Positions 1-8,394 of a DNA stretch of 64,000 nucleotides are shown piece by piece (within the stretch, counting starts at the first letter, position 1; each line of letters opens with the position of its first letter). The notes under the pieces are model-generated. The model did no database searches, was not told the origin of the DNA, and worked only from the letters and a program-made list of their open reading frames with translations. The DNA comes from Paenibacillus sp. HB172176 (GTDB lineage: Bacteria; Bacillota; Bacilli; Paenibacillales; Paenibacillaceae): NCBI RefSeq assembly GCF_011947265.1, contig NZ_JAATHD010000001.1, positions 380,041 to 444,040 on the forward strand, read 5' to 3'. The position numbers and the translations under genes were made by a program.

Positions 1-1
1 T

Positions 2-1972
2 CACACCTTGTTCAACTGGGTCGGAATCGACGGCACTTCGATCGTGGCGTACCAGAACCACGGGTTGAATGAGCATACGCGGCCGCTTGACGTGCAGCGC
101 CACTGGGGGGCCAACGCCAATAAGGACAGCCATGAACAATTAATGCTTCTGTATGGACATGGCGATGGCGGGGGCGGCGTCACACACGAGATGCTGGAAA
201 ATATCGAGCGGGCGGAGCTGATGATCGGACAGCCGTCCTGCCGCTTCTCTACAGCGGAGGCCTTCTTCTCCGAGATCGGACGGACACGTCCCTCGCTTCC
301 CGAGTGGCATGGCGATCTCTACCTGGAATTGCATAGAGGCACTCTTACCACGCATGCTTACAACAAGCGCGGCAACCGCAAAGCGGAGCAACTGTACCGC
401 AAGGCGGAAATTTGGAGTCGCTTCGCCGAGCTTAACGGAGCGAATTTCGCAGCATCGGCCGGCTTGGAAGAAGGTTGGGAGCTCATTCTGCTCAACCAGT
501 TTCATGATATTATCCCCGGCACGGCCATATCCGAAGTATACGCCACCTCCAGGGAGCAATACGAGCGGGTATTTCAGCTCGGTGAACAGGCGCTTGACCA
601 GGGGCTTTCGACGCTGGCGGCAGAGATGAACACCGAGGGAGAGGGCAAGCCTTACGTCGTCTTTAACAGTCAGGGCTGGAATCGGACCGGGATCGTCCTG
701 CTTGAAGGCGACAGCCGTCTGGCAGACATGGAGGTCTGGGACGAGAGTGGTGTATTGCCGAGCGACGCATGGAGGGGCGAGGAGGAGAAGGACTTGATGA
801 AGCTGGCTGTTCAAGTGCGGGATGTGCCGGGCTTTGGCTGCCGCGTCATCTGGCTGCGTCCGAAGGCGGAACGATCGGTTTCCGGGACGGACGACCAAGG
901 CGTCATCGCATTGCCTGATGTCTGGGAAACCGACCGCTGGCTGCTGCATTTCAACGAGAGCGGCGAGATTATCCGTTGGTTGGACAAGTCCGAGGGCCGC
1001 GAATTGATCCCGGACGGTGAACGGGCCAACGAGCTGCAGCTATTCGATGATACTCCGGTAGAATGGGATGCCTGGGATCTTGATCCCCGCTTTGAGCAGC
1101 AGCCCGCCGATCGGGCCGAGCTGCTGGAGAGTTCCGCGACGGTGCGGGGCGAGACGCTCGACCTGCTGCGCTTCCGTTGGCGCATCGGCCGCTCCTTCGT
1201 CGAACAGGAGCTTATGCTTTACAAGCATACCGGCCGTGTCGATTTCGTGACCAGGGTAGACTGGCAGGAGGACTACAAAGTATTGAAGGCGGCATTCCCG
1301 GTAGACATTCTGGCGACTCGGGCGACCTACGAAATTCCGTTCGGCGCTCTTACGCGACCTACTCATCGCAACACAAGCTGGGAGCAGGCGCAGTTCGAGG
1401 TATGCGGGCACCGCTTCGCCGATTTGTCGGAGAACGGCTATGGCGTCAGCCTGATGAATGACTGCAAATACGGCTACGACATCCATGGAAGCGTAATGCG
1501 GCTCACGCTGCTGCGAGCGCCGGCTTGGCCGGACAAGCATGCCGACCGCGGCCGGCATGCGTTCACCTACTCGCTCTATCCGCATGGGGGAGACTGGCGT
1601 CAGAGCAAGGTCGTTCGAGAAGCGGCGGATTTGAACGAGCCGCTGCAGGCTGTTGCTGCCGAACCCCATCCGGGGCTTCGGGGCGCATCGCATGCCTGGC
1701 TGGCCTTCGAGAGCGACCATGTACAGCTCGATACAATCAAGAAGGCCGAGGACGGCAACGGAACTATTATCCGCATGTACGAGTCCGGAGGCGGCCGTGC
1801 TGAGGCTGTTTTGCAGGGGTTGCCAGAGTCGGCGCGCATCTCCCAGGTCAATCTCCTTGAGGATGAGACCGGCTCGCTGACTGCAGATGACGGGAAGCTC
1901 ACTCTTACGTTCCGACCCTATGAAGTGAAGACGATAAAATGGACGGAAAACGCGCTTGCGCAGAGTCAATAA
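2..1972 (+). CDS. Alpha-mannosidase, glycosyl hydrolase family 38, C-terminal part (5' end cut by window)
   Basis: The frame is open to the left edge, so the start lies outside; about 656 residues remain. The conserved GH38 segment NQFHDIIPGTAI lies near residue 165 of the visible part; its histidine is a metal ligand in this family. It is followed by the long beta-sandwich C-terminal region. The catalytic nucleophile domain is mostly upstream. The enzyme would hydrolyse alpha-mannosides, probably in the cytoplasm, since family members of this type in Firmicutes act on imported oligosaccharides. It converges on an AraC-type regulator with a shared bidirectional terminator. The family assignment is firm; the exact linkage specificity is unknown. 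Confidence 0.9.
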   Translation, partial: HTLFNWVGIDGTSIVAYQNHGLNEHTRPLDVQRHWGANANKDSHEQLMLLYGHGDGGGGVTHEMLENIERAELMIGQPSCRFSTAEAFFSEIGRTRPSLPEWHGDLYLELHRGTLTTHAYNKRGNRKAEQLYRKAEIWSRFAELNGANFAASAGLEEGWELILLNQFHDIIPGTAISEVYATSREQYERVFQLGEQALDQGLSTLAAEMNTEGEGKPYVVFNSQGWNRTGIVLLEGDSRLADMEVWDESGVLPSDAWRGEEEKDLMKLAVQVRDVPGFGCRVIWLRPKAERSVSGTDDQGVIALPDVWETDRWLLHFNESGEIIRWLDKSEGRELIPDGERANELQLFDDTPVEWDAWDLDPRFEQQPADRAELLESSATVRGETLDLLRFRWRIGRSFVEQELMLYKHTGRVDFVTRVDWQEDYKVLKAAFPVDILATRATYEIPFGALTRPTHRNTSWEQAQFEVCGHRFADLSENGYGVSLMNDCKYGYDIHGSVMRLTLLRAPAWPDKHADRGRHAFTYSLYPHGGDWRQSKVVREAADLNEPLQAVAAEPHPGLRGASHAWLAFESDHVQLDTIKKAEDGNGTIIRMYESGGGRAEAVLQGLPESARISQVNLLEDETGSLTADDGKLTLTFRPYEVKTIKWTENALAQSQ

Positions 1973-2008
1973 CCTTCGAATTCAGGAATACGTCTGAATC
2001 TTTCAGGC

Positions 2009-2043
2009 AAAAACGCCCGCAGGCATGACCTGCGGGCGTTTTT
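2009..2043. terminator. Bidirectional intrinsic terminator
   Basis: A perfect 15-bp stem (2009-2023 with 2029-2043) encloses a five-base loop. It has five A's on the left and five T's on the right, so it can end transcripts from both the mannosidase (+) and the AraC-type regulator (-). Confidence 0.9.
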
Positions 2044-4376
2044 CATTCTTTTTCCGTGACCGTGAAGCCTGCGCTGTGCAATTTGCGATATTGACCCGGC
2101 GTGCAGCCGGTTTCCTTCTTGAACTTTCGAATAAAGTTCGGAGCATCGAGGTAACCGACCCGCTCGATGATTTCCTTGAGCGGCGCACTGGTGCGGACAA
2201 GCTGTCTCATGACTTCCTTGAGCCTGCACTGCCAGATGAATTGGGTGAAGTTGAGGCCTGTCTTCTCCTTAAAGCTTCGGCTCAGGTAGGAGGTGGAGGT
2301 ATCGTATTTGAGAGCAATATGCTCCAGGCTCATCGTATAGTCCGCATAGTTCTGCGAGACGTAAGCGACAATTTCATCCATAAGCGCAGGCTGCGCGGTC
2401 TCGGTTTGATGCGTGGCTGCGCTGCAGATTTGAATCGCGAGGGAGCTGAGCCGGTTCTCCAGTCCTTCAAGCGTCTCGAAGCTGTGCAGTGAAGAAATTT
2501 CGCCATGCACCTCGTCCATGCCAAGCTCGGCGGCAGTCCGCAGCAGAGAGTTCAGCATGTCAAAGCATAAGCAGCGCAGCAAGCCGGCCGATAGCTTCTC
2601 TCGCTTGAGCTTGCCCATCATGCCCGCAATCAATTGGAGCGCGGTGGATTCATTGCCTTGCTTCAGACTTTGCTCCAGCTTGAGCAGCGATTTCTTCGGA
2701 ATCCAATAGCTCTCGCCGCTGTCGGCTGCCGCAGGCTCTGTCAACTCCTCGAAGTAAGCGATAGGACCGCCGAGCGTCAGGTTTCGCTGTTCGAGCGCAG
2801 AGGCCGCTTCGAGGAAGGACTGGTTCAGTCCGGACAGGTCGTCGTATACGGTGCCGATGCCTAGAACAGGATGTCTGGTCAACCGTTCTTCCATTCGTTT
2901 GCAGAGCTCGTCGACGATCCTGTTGACAAGCCTCGCCTCGTCGTCCTCCTGGGATGGAAGCAGTGTTACCATAAGGGCGAGCTCATGGGTGACGGAGAAT
3001 TCCACACCGTAGATTCTGGCATTCAGCTCGGACAAATCCAACTGATTGAGCCAGGCGAGAAGAGCCCGCTGCTCCTCCCACGACTGCTCGTCACGGCTAT
3101 GCTCGTCCAGACTGAGAATCATCGTGAAGCAAGAGGCATGCTCGGGAAGCTTGAGCCCGGACTGGACGATCATTCGCTCGATTTCCGGATCATCCGGTTT
3201 GCCGTGCTTGAACAACAGCATGAGACATTGATTGCGAACGAACGGCTCTTGCATGTCGATGCGGGCGTGGAAGTCATGAATCGTTTGTTTGATCCAATCC
3301 CATTCGTTGCGGCTCTTCGTTGTCTCTTTGACGCCGTCTTGCAGGGAAGCAAATTCCAGCAAATCGCGAATCGGATGGTACTGCCGTCTGGCAAGCAGCG
3401 TCGCAGCGGCGATGCCGACCAGCGCCGTTATCATGAAGACGAGCAGGATGATTGTACGAATTTGGCCAACCTGCTCGAAAAATTGATAGCTGGGAATGGC
3501 CGTGACATAGGTCCAGCCGTTGACTCCGGACTTGACGGTGACGACCGAGTAGCGTTCGTCGCCCATCACCGTGCTGTGAATGCCGGGTTCAAGCTTGGCC
3601 AGCGCCGTTAAATCATGGCCTTGCAAGGCATCGCCCCGGTATTTGGCCGTCATCACTTCGCCAGTGGCGGACAGAATATAGCTGCTCCCGGAGAAGTCAT
3701 TCAAAATCGAATCCATGACGCCTGTCAATTGTTCTTCTTTCACGATAAAGAGAAGGGTCCCGTAAGGAGAAGAATCGTTGGTTTTGATCGGGACAAGCAT
3801 AGCCAGTTTGTTTTCTTTGCGGGAGCTGATTGTGACATATTCGGCTGGACGCACGGTGGTAATCGCGGTTTCGTTGAGCGCCTTCTTAATTTCCTCCGGC
3901 TGCCAGCGCTCGAAGCGGAACATGTCGTTGAAGACGAGATCGAGATCGGTCATCCCCTGGCTGGAGTAGATGCGATCGTCGCCGCGATAGTAGAGAAACA
4001 GCTCCTCCAGCATCGTGTTGCTGGTTTTGTAGCGTGCCAGCGAAGCGATAGCGTCTCGGCTGTAATAGGGATGGGAGATCATGAATCTAGTTAGATGCTC
4101 GTCGAACGAAATGGTATTGGCGGTTTCCAGCAGGTTGTTCATCTGATTGTCGATGGAGAGTCTCACTTGGTTAAGTTGGTTGACATTGGATTGTTCAATC
4201 TCGGAGCGCAGATTGGATGTTGCATTATGATAAATAATGAAAGTAACGCATGAAAGCGGAACCAAAAAAATGAGGATGTAAGATATTGTATAGGTAACGA
4301 GCAATTTGGACTTAAAGCGGTTCCAATTGAAGCTGATGACCGATTTCATACTGGATGTCGTAACGGGAAATTTCAC
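2043..4376 (-). CDS. Membrane-anchored AraC-family regulator with extracellular sensor domain
   Basis: The product has 777 residues. A membrane segment near residues 20-42 is followed by an extracellular region of about 260 residues (Cache-like by layout) and a second membrane helix near residues 305-325. A linker follows, and the C-terminal 100 residues form an AraC double helix-turn-helix, including YDTSTSYLSRSFKEKTG. This is the one-component sensor layout common beside glycosidase loci in Paenibacillus. The GTG start at 4376 is chosen because AGGAGGT sits 5-6 bases upstream; the internal ATG nine codons in has no comparable site. It probably senses an extracellular glycan fragment and controls the mannosidase locus. 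The ligand is unknown. Confidence 0.9.
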   Translation of the reverse strand: MKFPVTTSSMKSVISFNWNRFKSKLLVTYTISYILIFLVPLSCVTFIIYHNATSNLRSEIEQSNVNQLNQVRLSIDNQMNNLLETANTISFDEHLTRFMISHPYYSRDAIASLARYKTSNTMLEELFLYYRGDDRIYSSQGMTDLDLVFNDMFRFERWQPEEIKKALNETAITTVRPAEYVTISSRKENKLAMLVPIKTNDSSPYGTLLFIVKEEQLTGVMDSILNDFSGSSYILSATGEVMTAKYRGDALQGHDLTALAKLEPGIHSTVMGDERYSVVTVKSGVNGWTYVTAIPSYQFFEQVGQIRTIILLVFMITALVGIAAATLLARRQYHPIRDLLEFASLQDGVKETTKSRNEWDWIKQTIHDFHARIDMQEPFVRNQCLMLLFKHGKPDDPEIERMIVQSGLKLPEHASCFTMILSLDEHSRDEQSWEEQRALLAWLNQLDLSELNARIYGVEFSVTHELALMVTLLPSQEDDEARLVNRIVDELCKRMEERLTRHPVLGIGTVYDDLSGLNQSFLEAASALEQRNLTLGGPIAYFEELTEPAAADSGESYWIPKKSLLKLEQSLKQGNESTALQLIAGMMGKLKREKLSAGLLRCLCFDMLNSLLRTAAELGMDEVHGEISSLHSFETLEGLENRLSSLAIQICSAATHQTETAQPALMDEIVAYVSQNYADYTMSLEHIALKYDTSTSYLSRSFKEKTGLNFTQFIWQCRLKEVMRQLVRTSAPLKEIIERVGYLDAPNFIRKFKKETGCTPGQYRKLHSAGFTVTEKE

Positions 4377-4452
4377 GATGACCTCCTGGAATCATTTCAA
4401 TTTGTCTATCAAATCAGTTATTAACCAGTTCTAAGAGATTGTTTCTCTAAAC

Positions 4453-4468
4453 ATTATAACGTTATAAT
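4453..4468. promoter_or_regulatory. 16-bp perfect palindrome, candidate operator
   Basis: ATTATAACGTTATAAT lies in the 205-bp gap between the divergent AraC-type regulator and the GntR regulator. A perfect palindrome of this size between two regulator genes is a plausible GntR (HutC-type) dimer site that could control both promoters. The link is inferred from position only. Confidence 0.55.
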
Positions 4469-4581
4469 TATTTGGTTGCTAGGTATTGTTAAGTTATTGT
4501 TGATATATTGCAATAATAGAAGCGGTTGAAACGGCTGCATCGAGAGATGATTACGAGGATGAAAGAGTAGGAGGCGCCAGT

Positions 4582-5304
4582 ATGAATATTACGCGCAAGA
4601 AAGGCCCGTTGTATCTGCAGATCAAGAACGTTGTCAAAGACCGTATCCTGCACGGGATCTACCAGCAGGGCAGTCATATCCCTCCAGAGCCGCAACTGGA
4701 AAAGGAATTCAATGTGAGCAAGATGACAGTCCGGAACGCGATTCGGGAGTTGGCGGAGGAAGGCTATGTGGAGAGGAAAAGCGGCATCGGAACCGTCGTC
4801 CTCACTAACGCTTCAATCTCGCGTCTCTCCAAGGGCAAGCGGTTTACCGAGCTGTTGGTTGAGGAAGGGCAACGCTTGGAGAAACGGCTGATCTCGACAG
4901 CGCGCGAGCTGCTGGAGCCAGGGACGGAGCTGCACCGCCTGCTGGGCTCGGAAGCAATTCTCATTGAGCGGCTGTATGTGCTGAATGACCGGCCGTACAT
5001 TCATATCCGGCATTATCTGAATGCAGCAGCCTGGTCTGAAGTGGAGCAGGAGGAGGGAGTTCCGCGATTTGAGTCTTTATATGATTTGCTGGAAGAGCAA
5101 GGAATCGTGCTGGACAACTTTCGCGACGCGTTCTCGGTAGGAATGGCTTCGGCCGAGACGGCGAGCCAGCTCGGCGTGCCGGCAGGGATTCCGCTGCTCG
5201 TAAGGCTGCGTCGAACTTATGATAACAAGGGTCGGCTTGTCGAATACAGCATCGGCAACTACCATACGGAGCTGCAGCCGTACTTGGTAAGCTACGACAC
5301 ATAA
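4582..5304 (+). CDS. GntR-family transcriptional regulator (HutC/UTRA type)
   Basis: The product has 240 residues. An N-terminal winged helix-turn-helix spans residues 5-72; the recognition region is FNVSKMTVRNAIRELAEEGY, followed by a wing with KSGIGT. A UTRA effector-binding domain follows (about 85-235). The ATG at 4582 is preceded by GTAGGAGG. HutC-type GntR proteins usually repress sugar or amino-acid catabolic genes and are released by a phosphorylated sugar or similar metabolite. It diverges from the membrane AraC regulator and sits near the mannosidase, so control of mannoside use is likely but not shown. Confidence 0.92.
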   Translation: MNITRKKGPLYLQIKNVVKDRILHGIYQQGSHIPPEPQLEKEFNVSKMTVRNAIRELAEEGYVERKSGIGTVVLTNASISRLSKGKRFTELLVEEGQRLEKRLISTARELLEPGTELHRLLGSEAILIERLYVLNDRPYIHIRHYLNAAAWSEVEQEEGVPRFESLYDLLEEQGIVLDNFRDAFSVGMASAETASQLGVPAGIPLLVRLRRTYDNKGRLVEYSIGNYHTELQPYLVSYDT

Positions 5305-5348
5305 GGCAGGCCGCTTCGGCATGCCGCAACGGGAAAGCGAATTTACTG

Positions 5349-5377
5349 TCGACAAAGCTCGCTATATCTACTATAAT
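5349..5377 (+). promoter_or_regulatory. Sigma-A type promoter of the chemotaxis-like gene
   Basis: A -35 TCGACA at 5349-5354 and a -10 TATAAT at 5372-5377 are separated by 17 bp. The predicted start near 5384 leaves a leader of about 160 nt before the ATG at 5546. Confidence 0.7.
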
Positions 5378-5383
5378 GTTAGG

Positions 5384-5500
5384 AAAGTTAACATATGCGA
5401 AAAGGTATTTACGCGGATATGACATCGGCGGGCAACGGAGCCCTGGCTAGCTGCAATCGACAGATTTCATCTGTTGTTTGAGCTTGCGCAGGGCTTTTTC
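5384..5500 (+). ncRNA. Structured 5' leader with intrinsic terminator (attenuator or unassigned riboswitch)
   Basis: The leader holds two mutually exclusive structures. A small hairpin pairs GGGC (5430-5433) with GCCC (5440-5443). A terminator pairs AGCCCTG (5439-5445) with CAGGGCT (5489-5495) and is followed by T's. Inside the terminator arm an extra hairpin (5458-5464 with 5470-5476) is capped by TTTCA. The segment GCCC is shared by both, the usual arrangement for transcription attenuation. I could not match it to the c-di-GMP-I consensus, although such switches often precede chemoreceptor genes. The ligand, if any, is unknown. Confidence 0.55.
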
Positions 5501-5545
5501 ACATTTTAGTTATTTCGCTCGGCTCTTTAAGAAGGGGGAAGCATT

Positions 5546-7009
5546 ATGCTGAGAATTATGGGGGCGTCTGAGTATCGCAAGATCAGAGAAGGCATGGAGC
5601 GCGTGGCGGCGGGGGATTTTACAGAGGAGAGCAAGAGAATGAAAGGCAAATCTCTGCTCGCCGCAACGCTTGAACGAACGGCGGGAAGCTTGAAGGCGCT
5701 GGTTCGCATTATTGATCGCGCGTCCAGGGAATTGCAAGAGAAGGCGACGGCAATGAGGGAGCGGTCGGCTCTGGTTACGGAGCAAGTGCACGGCGTCACC
5801 ACGACAATACGGGAAATGTCGGAAGGGATGCAGAACGCCTCCGTTCACGCAGGGGAGATGGCCGATGAAATTGGTCGTATCGGCGGACATTTGAAGGAAG
5901 TAAAGGTCAGTAATTCGGCTCTGGTAGAAGAGGCGAGGCGTTACGCGGCGGAAGCTGTCCGCAATCGGAACGATATGCTGGCGGCTACGGAGCGGATGCG
6001 TGATATTACGGCGGAAAGCGAAACGACGCAGCAGAAGATGATGCAGTTGGAAGAAGCGCTGGCGGAGATGAGCGGAATAGCCAAGCTGATTGGAGATATC
6101 TCGGATCAGACGAAGCTTCTAGCGCTGAATGCCAATATTGAGGCGGCTCGCGCTGGGGAGGCGGGCAAGGGGTTCGCTGTCGTCGCCAGGGAAATATCGA
6201 GGCTTGCAGAGCAATCGCGACACGAAACGGAGGGCATATACGCTTCCATCGGCAAGATCGATTCGAGCAAGTCGGCACTTGAGAGCTCTTTTCTCCGCAT
6301 GAAGGAAGCTGTCGGCAACGGGAGAGAAACGATGGGCAACGCAGTCGAAACGTCGAACGCCGTTGCAGCATTCCTGGACGGACTCACAAAACGAATGGCG
6401 GAGATTGACGACAGGCTGCAAGGCATTACGGACGGCACTCTCGTTGTGACGGATGCCGTCAACCAGACCTCGGCGATGATTCAGCAAGCCGCCGCGGGCA
6501 GCGAGGAGGTGCTTGCGTCGGCGGAGGTTCAACTGTCGAGCATCGTTCGATTAAATGAGCACTTGGCCATAGCCGCTGACCAGAGTCTTGCGCTTCGCTC
6601 AACTGTTTCCCAGTTCAAGCTTCCTGACGGCGCTGGCTCCCATCCCTTACTGAAGGAAGTGGATGAGTGGGCGATGGAAGCGATGGGCGTTCGGGCGATT
6701 ATGCTGTCCATGGTAGAGTCCAGAAACCCGTCAGAAGCCGCAGCCTGGAATGATAAGAGATTGGAAGCGGAAGGAAGACTTGCCGAGCGTCTGAATCTGC
6801 TTGAACGCAAGTCTTATTCAGAGCTTGATCAAGCCGGATTACGCAGCGTTAAGAACGCCTGGACGGCGTTCGACGAGGCCAAGAGCCGCAATGTGAGCTG
6901 GGTACTGGCTGGGGAGTACGACAAAGCCTTGGAAGGGTTGACCACTGTTGGCAGGCAGAAGTTCAAAGCAGCCATGGACGCGGCGAATGCATGGATGAAC
7001 GAGTCATAA
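5546..7009 (+). CDS. Soluble methyl-accepting chemotaxis-type protein with C-terminal helical domain
   Basis: The product has 487 residues. No membrane segment or classical N-terminal sensor is visible; after a short HAMP-like start ([13 protein letters not shown]) comes a long coiled coil. The signalling hairpin lies near residues 183-222, with [20 protein letters not shown] and [12 protein letters not shown], the site that contacts CheA and CheW. A second helical domain (about 375-487) follows the signalling region and resembles a four-helix ligand-binding bundle placed at the wrong end. The protein is likely cytoplasmic and reads an internal signal. The ATG follows GAAGGGGGAAG. The leader upstream suggests RNA-level control. 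Confidence 0.88.
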   Translation: MLRIMGASEYRKIREGMERVAAGDFTEESKRMKGKSLLAATLERTAGSLKALVRIIDRASRELQEKATAMRERSALVTEQVHGVTTTIREMSEGMQNASVHAGEMADEIGRIGGHLKEVKVSNSALVEEARRYAAEAVRNRNDMLAATERMRDITAESETTQQKMMQLEEALAEMSGIAKLIGDISDQTKLLALNANIEAARAGEAGKGFAVVAREISRLAEQSRHETEGIYASIGKIDSSKSALESSFLRMKEAVGNGRETMGNAVETSNAVAAFLDGLTKRMAEIDDRLQGITDGTLVVTDAVNQTSAMIQQAAAGSEEVLASAEVQLSSIVRLNEHLAIAADQSLALRSTVSQFKLPDGAGSHPLLKEVDEWAMEAMGVRAIMLSMVESRNPSEAAAWNDKRLEAEGRLAERLNLLERKSYSELDQAGLRSVKNAWTAFDEAKSRNVSWVLAGEYDKALEGLTTVGRQKFKAAMDAANAWMNES

Positions 7010-7052
7010 AAGAAGGGATATACATATACTTGAATTTTCTGAAATAAAGGAC

Positions 7053-7082
7053 TTGAATTTGACGAATAATTCTGAATATAAT
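7053..7082 (+). promoter_or_regulatory. Sigma-A type promoter before the ZTP riboswitch
   Basis: A -35 TTGAAT at 7053-7058, an 18-bp spacer and a perfect -10 TATAAT at 7077-7082. Transcription would begin near 7089, just before the aptamer. Confidence 0.7.
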
Positions 7083-7095
7083 GAATGGAATGCAA

Positions 7096-7168
7096 GGGCT
7101 GCGTGACTGGCGAAAACGTAGATTACTACGGGGGAGCGCAGCTTTCATAATAGCCGTTCGCCTGGGCA
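7096..7168 (+). ncRNA. ZTP/ZMP riboswitch aptamer (pfl motif)
   Basis: The conserved core GTGACTGGCG is followed by a CGTAG-ATTA-CTACG hairpin (7117-7130), GGGGAG, and the 3' signature CGCCTGGGCA. Stem P1 pairs GCTGCG (7098-7103) with CGCAGC (7137-7142). The expected pseudoknot pairs GGCG (7109-7112) with CGCC (7159-7162). All these match the pfl motif that binds the purine intermediates ZTP and ZMP, which accumulate when 10-formyl-tetrahydrofolate is scarce. It lies directly before a terminator and the DJ-1/GNAT fusion gene, so it is read as a transcriptional ON switch. Confidence 0.9.
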
Positions 7169-7202
7169 AAGTATTTGGTCATTTGATCAAGTGCTTTTTT
7201 TT
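7168..7202 (+). terminator. Expression-platform terminator of the ZTP riboswitch
   Basis: The arm at 7168-7181 pairs with 7184-7197 (some G-U pairs) and is followed by T's. It begins at the last aptamer base, so ligand-stabilised folding of the aptamer's 3' end would compete with it. This is the classical arrangement for this riboswitch class. Confidence 0.85.
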
Positions 7203-7222
7203 ATTAAAAGGAGCGGATTGGG

Positions 7223-8293
7223 ATGAACGGAAAGAGGAATGTGGCAGTACTCGTGTATGAGAAGGTTGATTTGCTGGATTTCGTCGGGCCTTTTGATGTA
7301 TTCGGGCTGGCCGGCCGGGAAGGTGTGTTCCATGTGTACACAGTGGGAGAGAAGCAAGAGCCCCTGAATACGGTAAGCGGCTTAACCATTCTTCCTAAGT
7401 ACAGCTTCAATGATTGCCCGAAGGCTGATATTCTGATCGTGCCGGGAGGATTAGGCTCAAGAGCGATGATTCATCATGCCGCAGTTATCGATTGGATTCG
7501 ATGCTCGGCAGAAGGCGCTGAGATGATATTGTCGGTGTGCACAGGAGCGCTGCTGCTGGCGAAGGCTGGTCTTCTGAACGGGTTGAAGGTAACAACGAAT
7601 CGCCGAGCCTTCGATTTATTGCGGGAGCTGCTGCCTTCGGATGCAATGATTGCAGAGGAAGTCCGTTATGTGGACAACGGGAAGGTTATAACGTCCGGAG
7701 GCGTCACGACCGGATTCGACGCGGCGCTTCATGCTGTTTCCCGGCTCTGCGGGGAACAGAGAGCGATCGAGACGGCCTCGAGGCTGGAGTATCGTTGGTC
7801 GGAGGCGTTAGAGATTAGAGTCGCCCGGGCAGAGGATGCGGCCGATATTATTCAGTTATATAGAGAGGCATCCAGATGGATTTGCGAAGAGAGAGGCGTC
7901 AACCAGTGGAGGGAAGAGACCTTTACAGAGAGATACGTGCAGGATTTCCTTCGTGAGAAGGAGGTGTTCGTCGCTTGCATGCAAGGCGAGCTTGTCGCTT
8001 GTTTCTCCATTGAGTGGGAGGATGCAGCCGTATGGGGCGAGCGGAATCACCACAATGCGGGGTATGTTCATCGCTTGGCCGTCTCTCGCAAGCTAAGCGG
8101 CCTGGGAATCGGCCGGAGATTGCTGACATGGTCAAGGCTGCACATTAAGGGAAGAGGAAAGAGTTGGCTTAGATTGGACTGTATGGCGGATAACCCGGCT
8201 TTGAACCAGTATTATCTCGATCAGGGCTTTCGCTGTCTCGCAAGAGTGGAAGGCAAAGGCTGGAGCGCTAACTTGTATGAGATGGAATGCTGA
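7223..8293 (+). CDS. DJ-1/PfpI-family domain fused to a GNAT N-acetyltransferase
   Basis: The product has 356 residues and two domains. Residues 1-190 are a DJ-1/PfpI (class I glutamine-amidotransferase-like) fold with the nucleophile elbow SVCTGALLLAKAG and a C-terminal GGVTTGFDAALH segment. This subgroup includes isonitrile-hydratase-like and AraC-linked sensor domains. Residues 195-356 are a GNAT acetyltransferase with acetyl-CoA motif VSRKLSGLGIGRRLL and LDCMADNPALNQYYLDQGF. The ATG follows AAAGGAG. Expression is expected to rise with ZTP/ZMP because of the riboswitch and terminator upstream. The substrate is unknown; a role in folate or purine stress, such as damage repair of an amine-bearing metabolite, is inference. 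Confidence 0.88.
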   Translation: MNGKRNVAVLVYEKVDLLDFVGPFDVFGLAGREGVFHVYTVGEKQEPLNTVSGLTILPKYSFNDCPKADILIVPGGLGSRAMIHHAAVIDWIRCSAEGAEMILSVCTGALLLAKAGLLNGLKVTTNRRAFDLLRELLPSDAMIAEEVRYVDNGKVITSGGVTTGFDAALHAVSRLCGEQRAIETASRLEYRWSEALEIRVARAEDAADIIQLYREASRWICEERGVNQWREETFTERYVQDFLREKEVFVACMQGELVACFSIEWEDAAVWGERNHHNAGYVHRLAVSRKLSGLGIGRRLLTWSRLHIKGRGKSWLRLDCMADNPALNQYYLDQGFRCLARVEGKGWSANLYEMEC

Positions 8294-8394
8294 GAAGGTT
8301 GAAATAGAGCTGGTTTCCAGCACAAATGGCGTCCGAAGCTCCAGCGCAGATTTTCAACGGTGCAGCTTCAAAAACGGTACCGGCTGAGAGGTTC

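Noticed and set aside
1040-1969. 309-residue minus-strand frame under the mannosidase
   Set aside because: Shadow of the GH38 gene, no ribosome site, no recognisable domain.
5384-5500. c-di-GMP-I (GEMM) riboswitch upstream of the chemoreceptor-like gene
   Set aside because: The conserved ACGCAAAGCC-type core and the GAAA tetraloop arm are missing; only the terminator arrangement fits, so the class is left open.
8294-8394. Terminator between the convergent DJ-1/GNAT and DUF1697 genes
   Set aside because: Only short imperfect stems without T runs were found.
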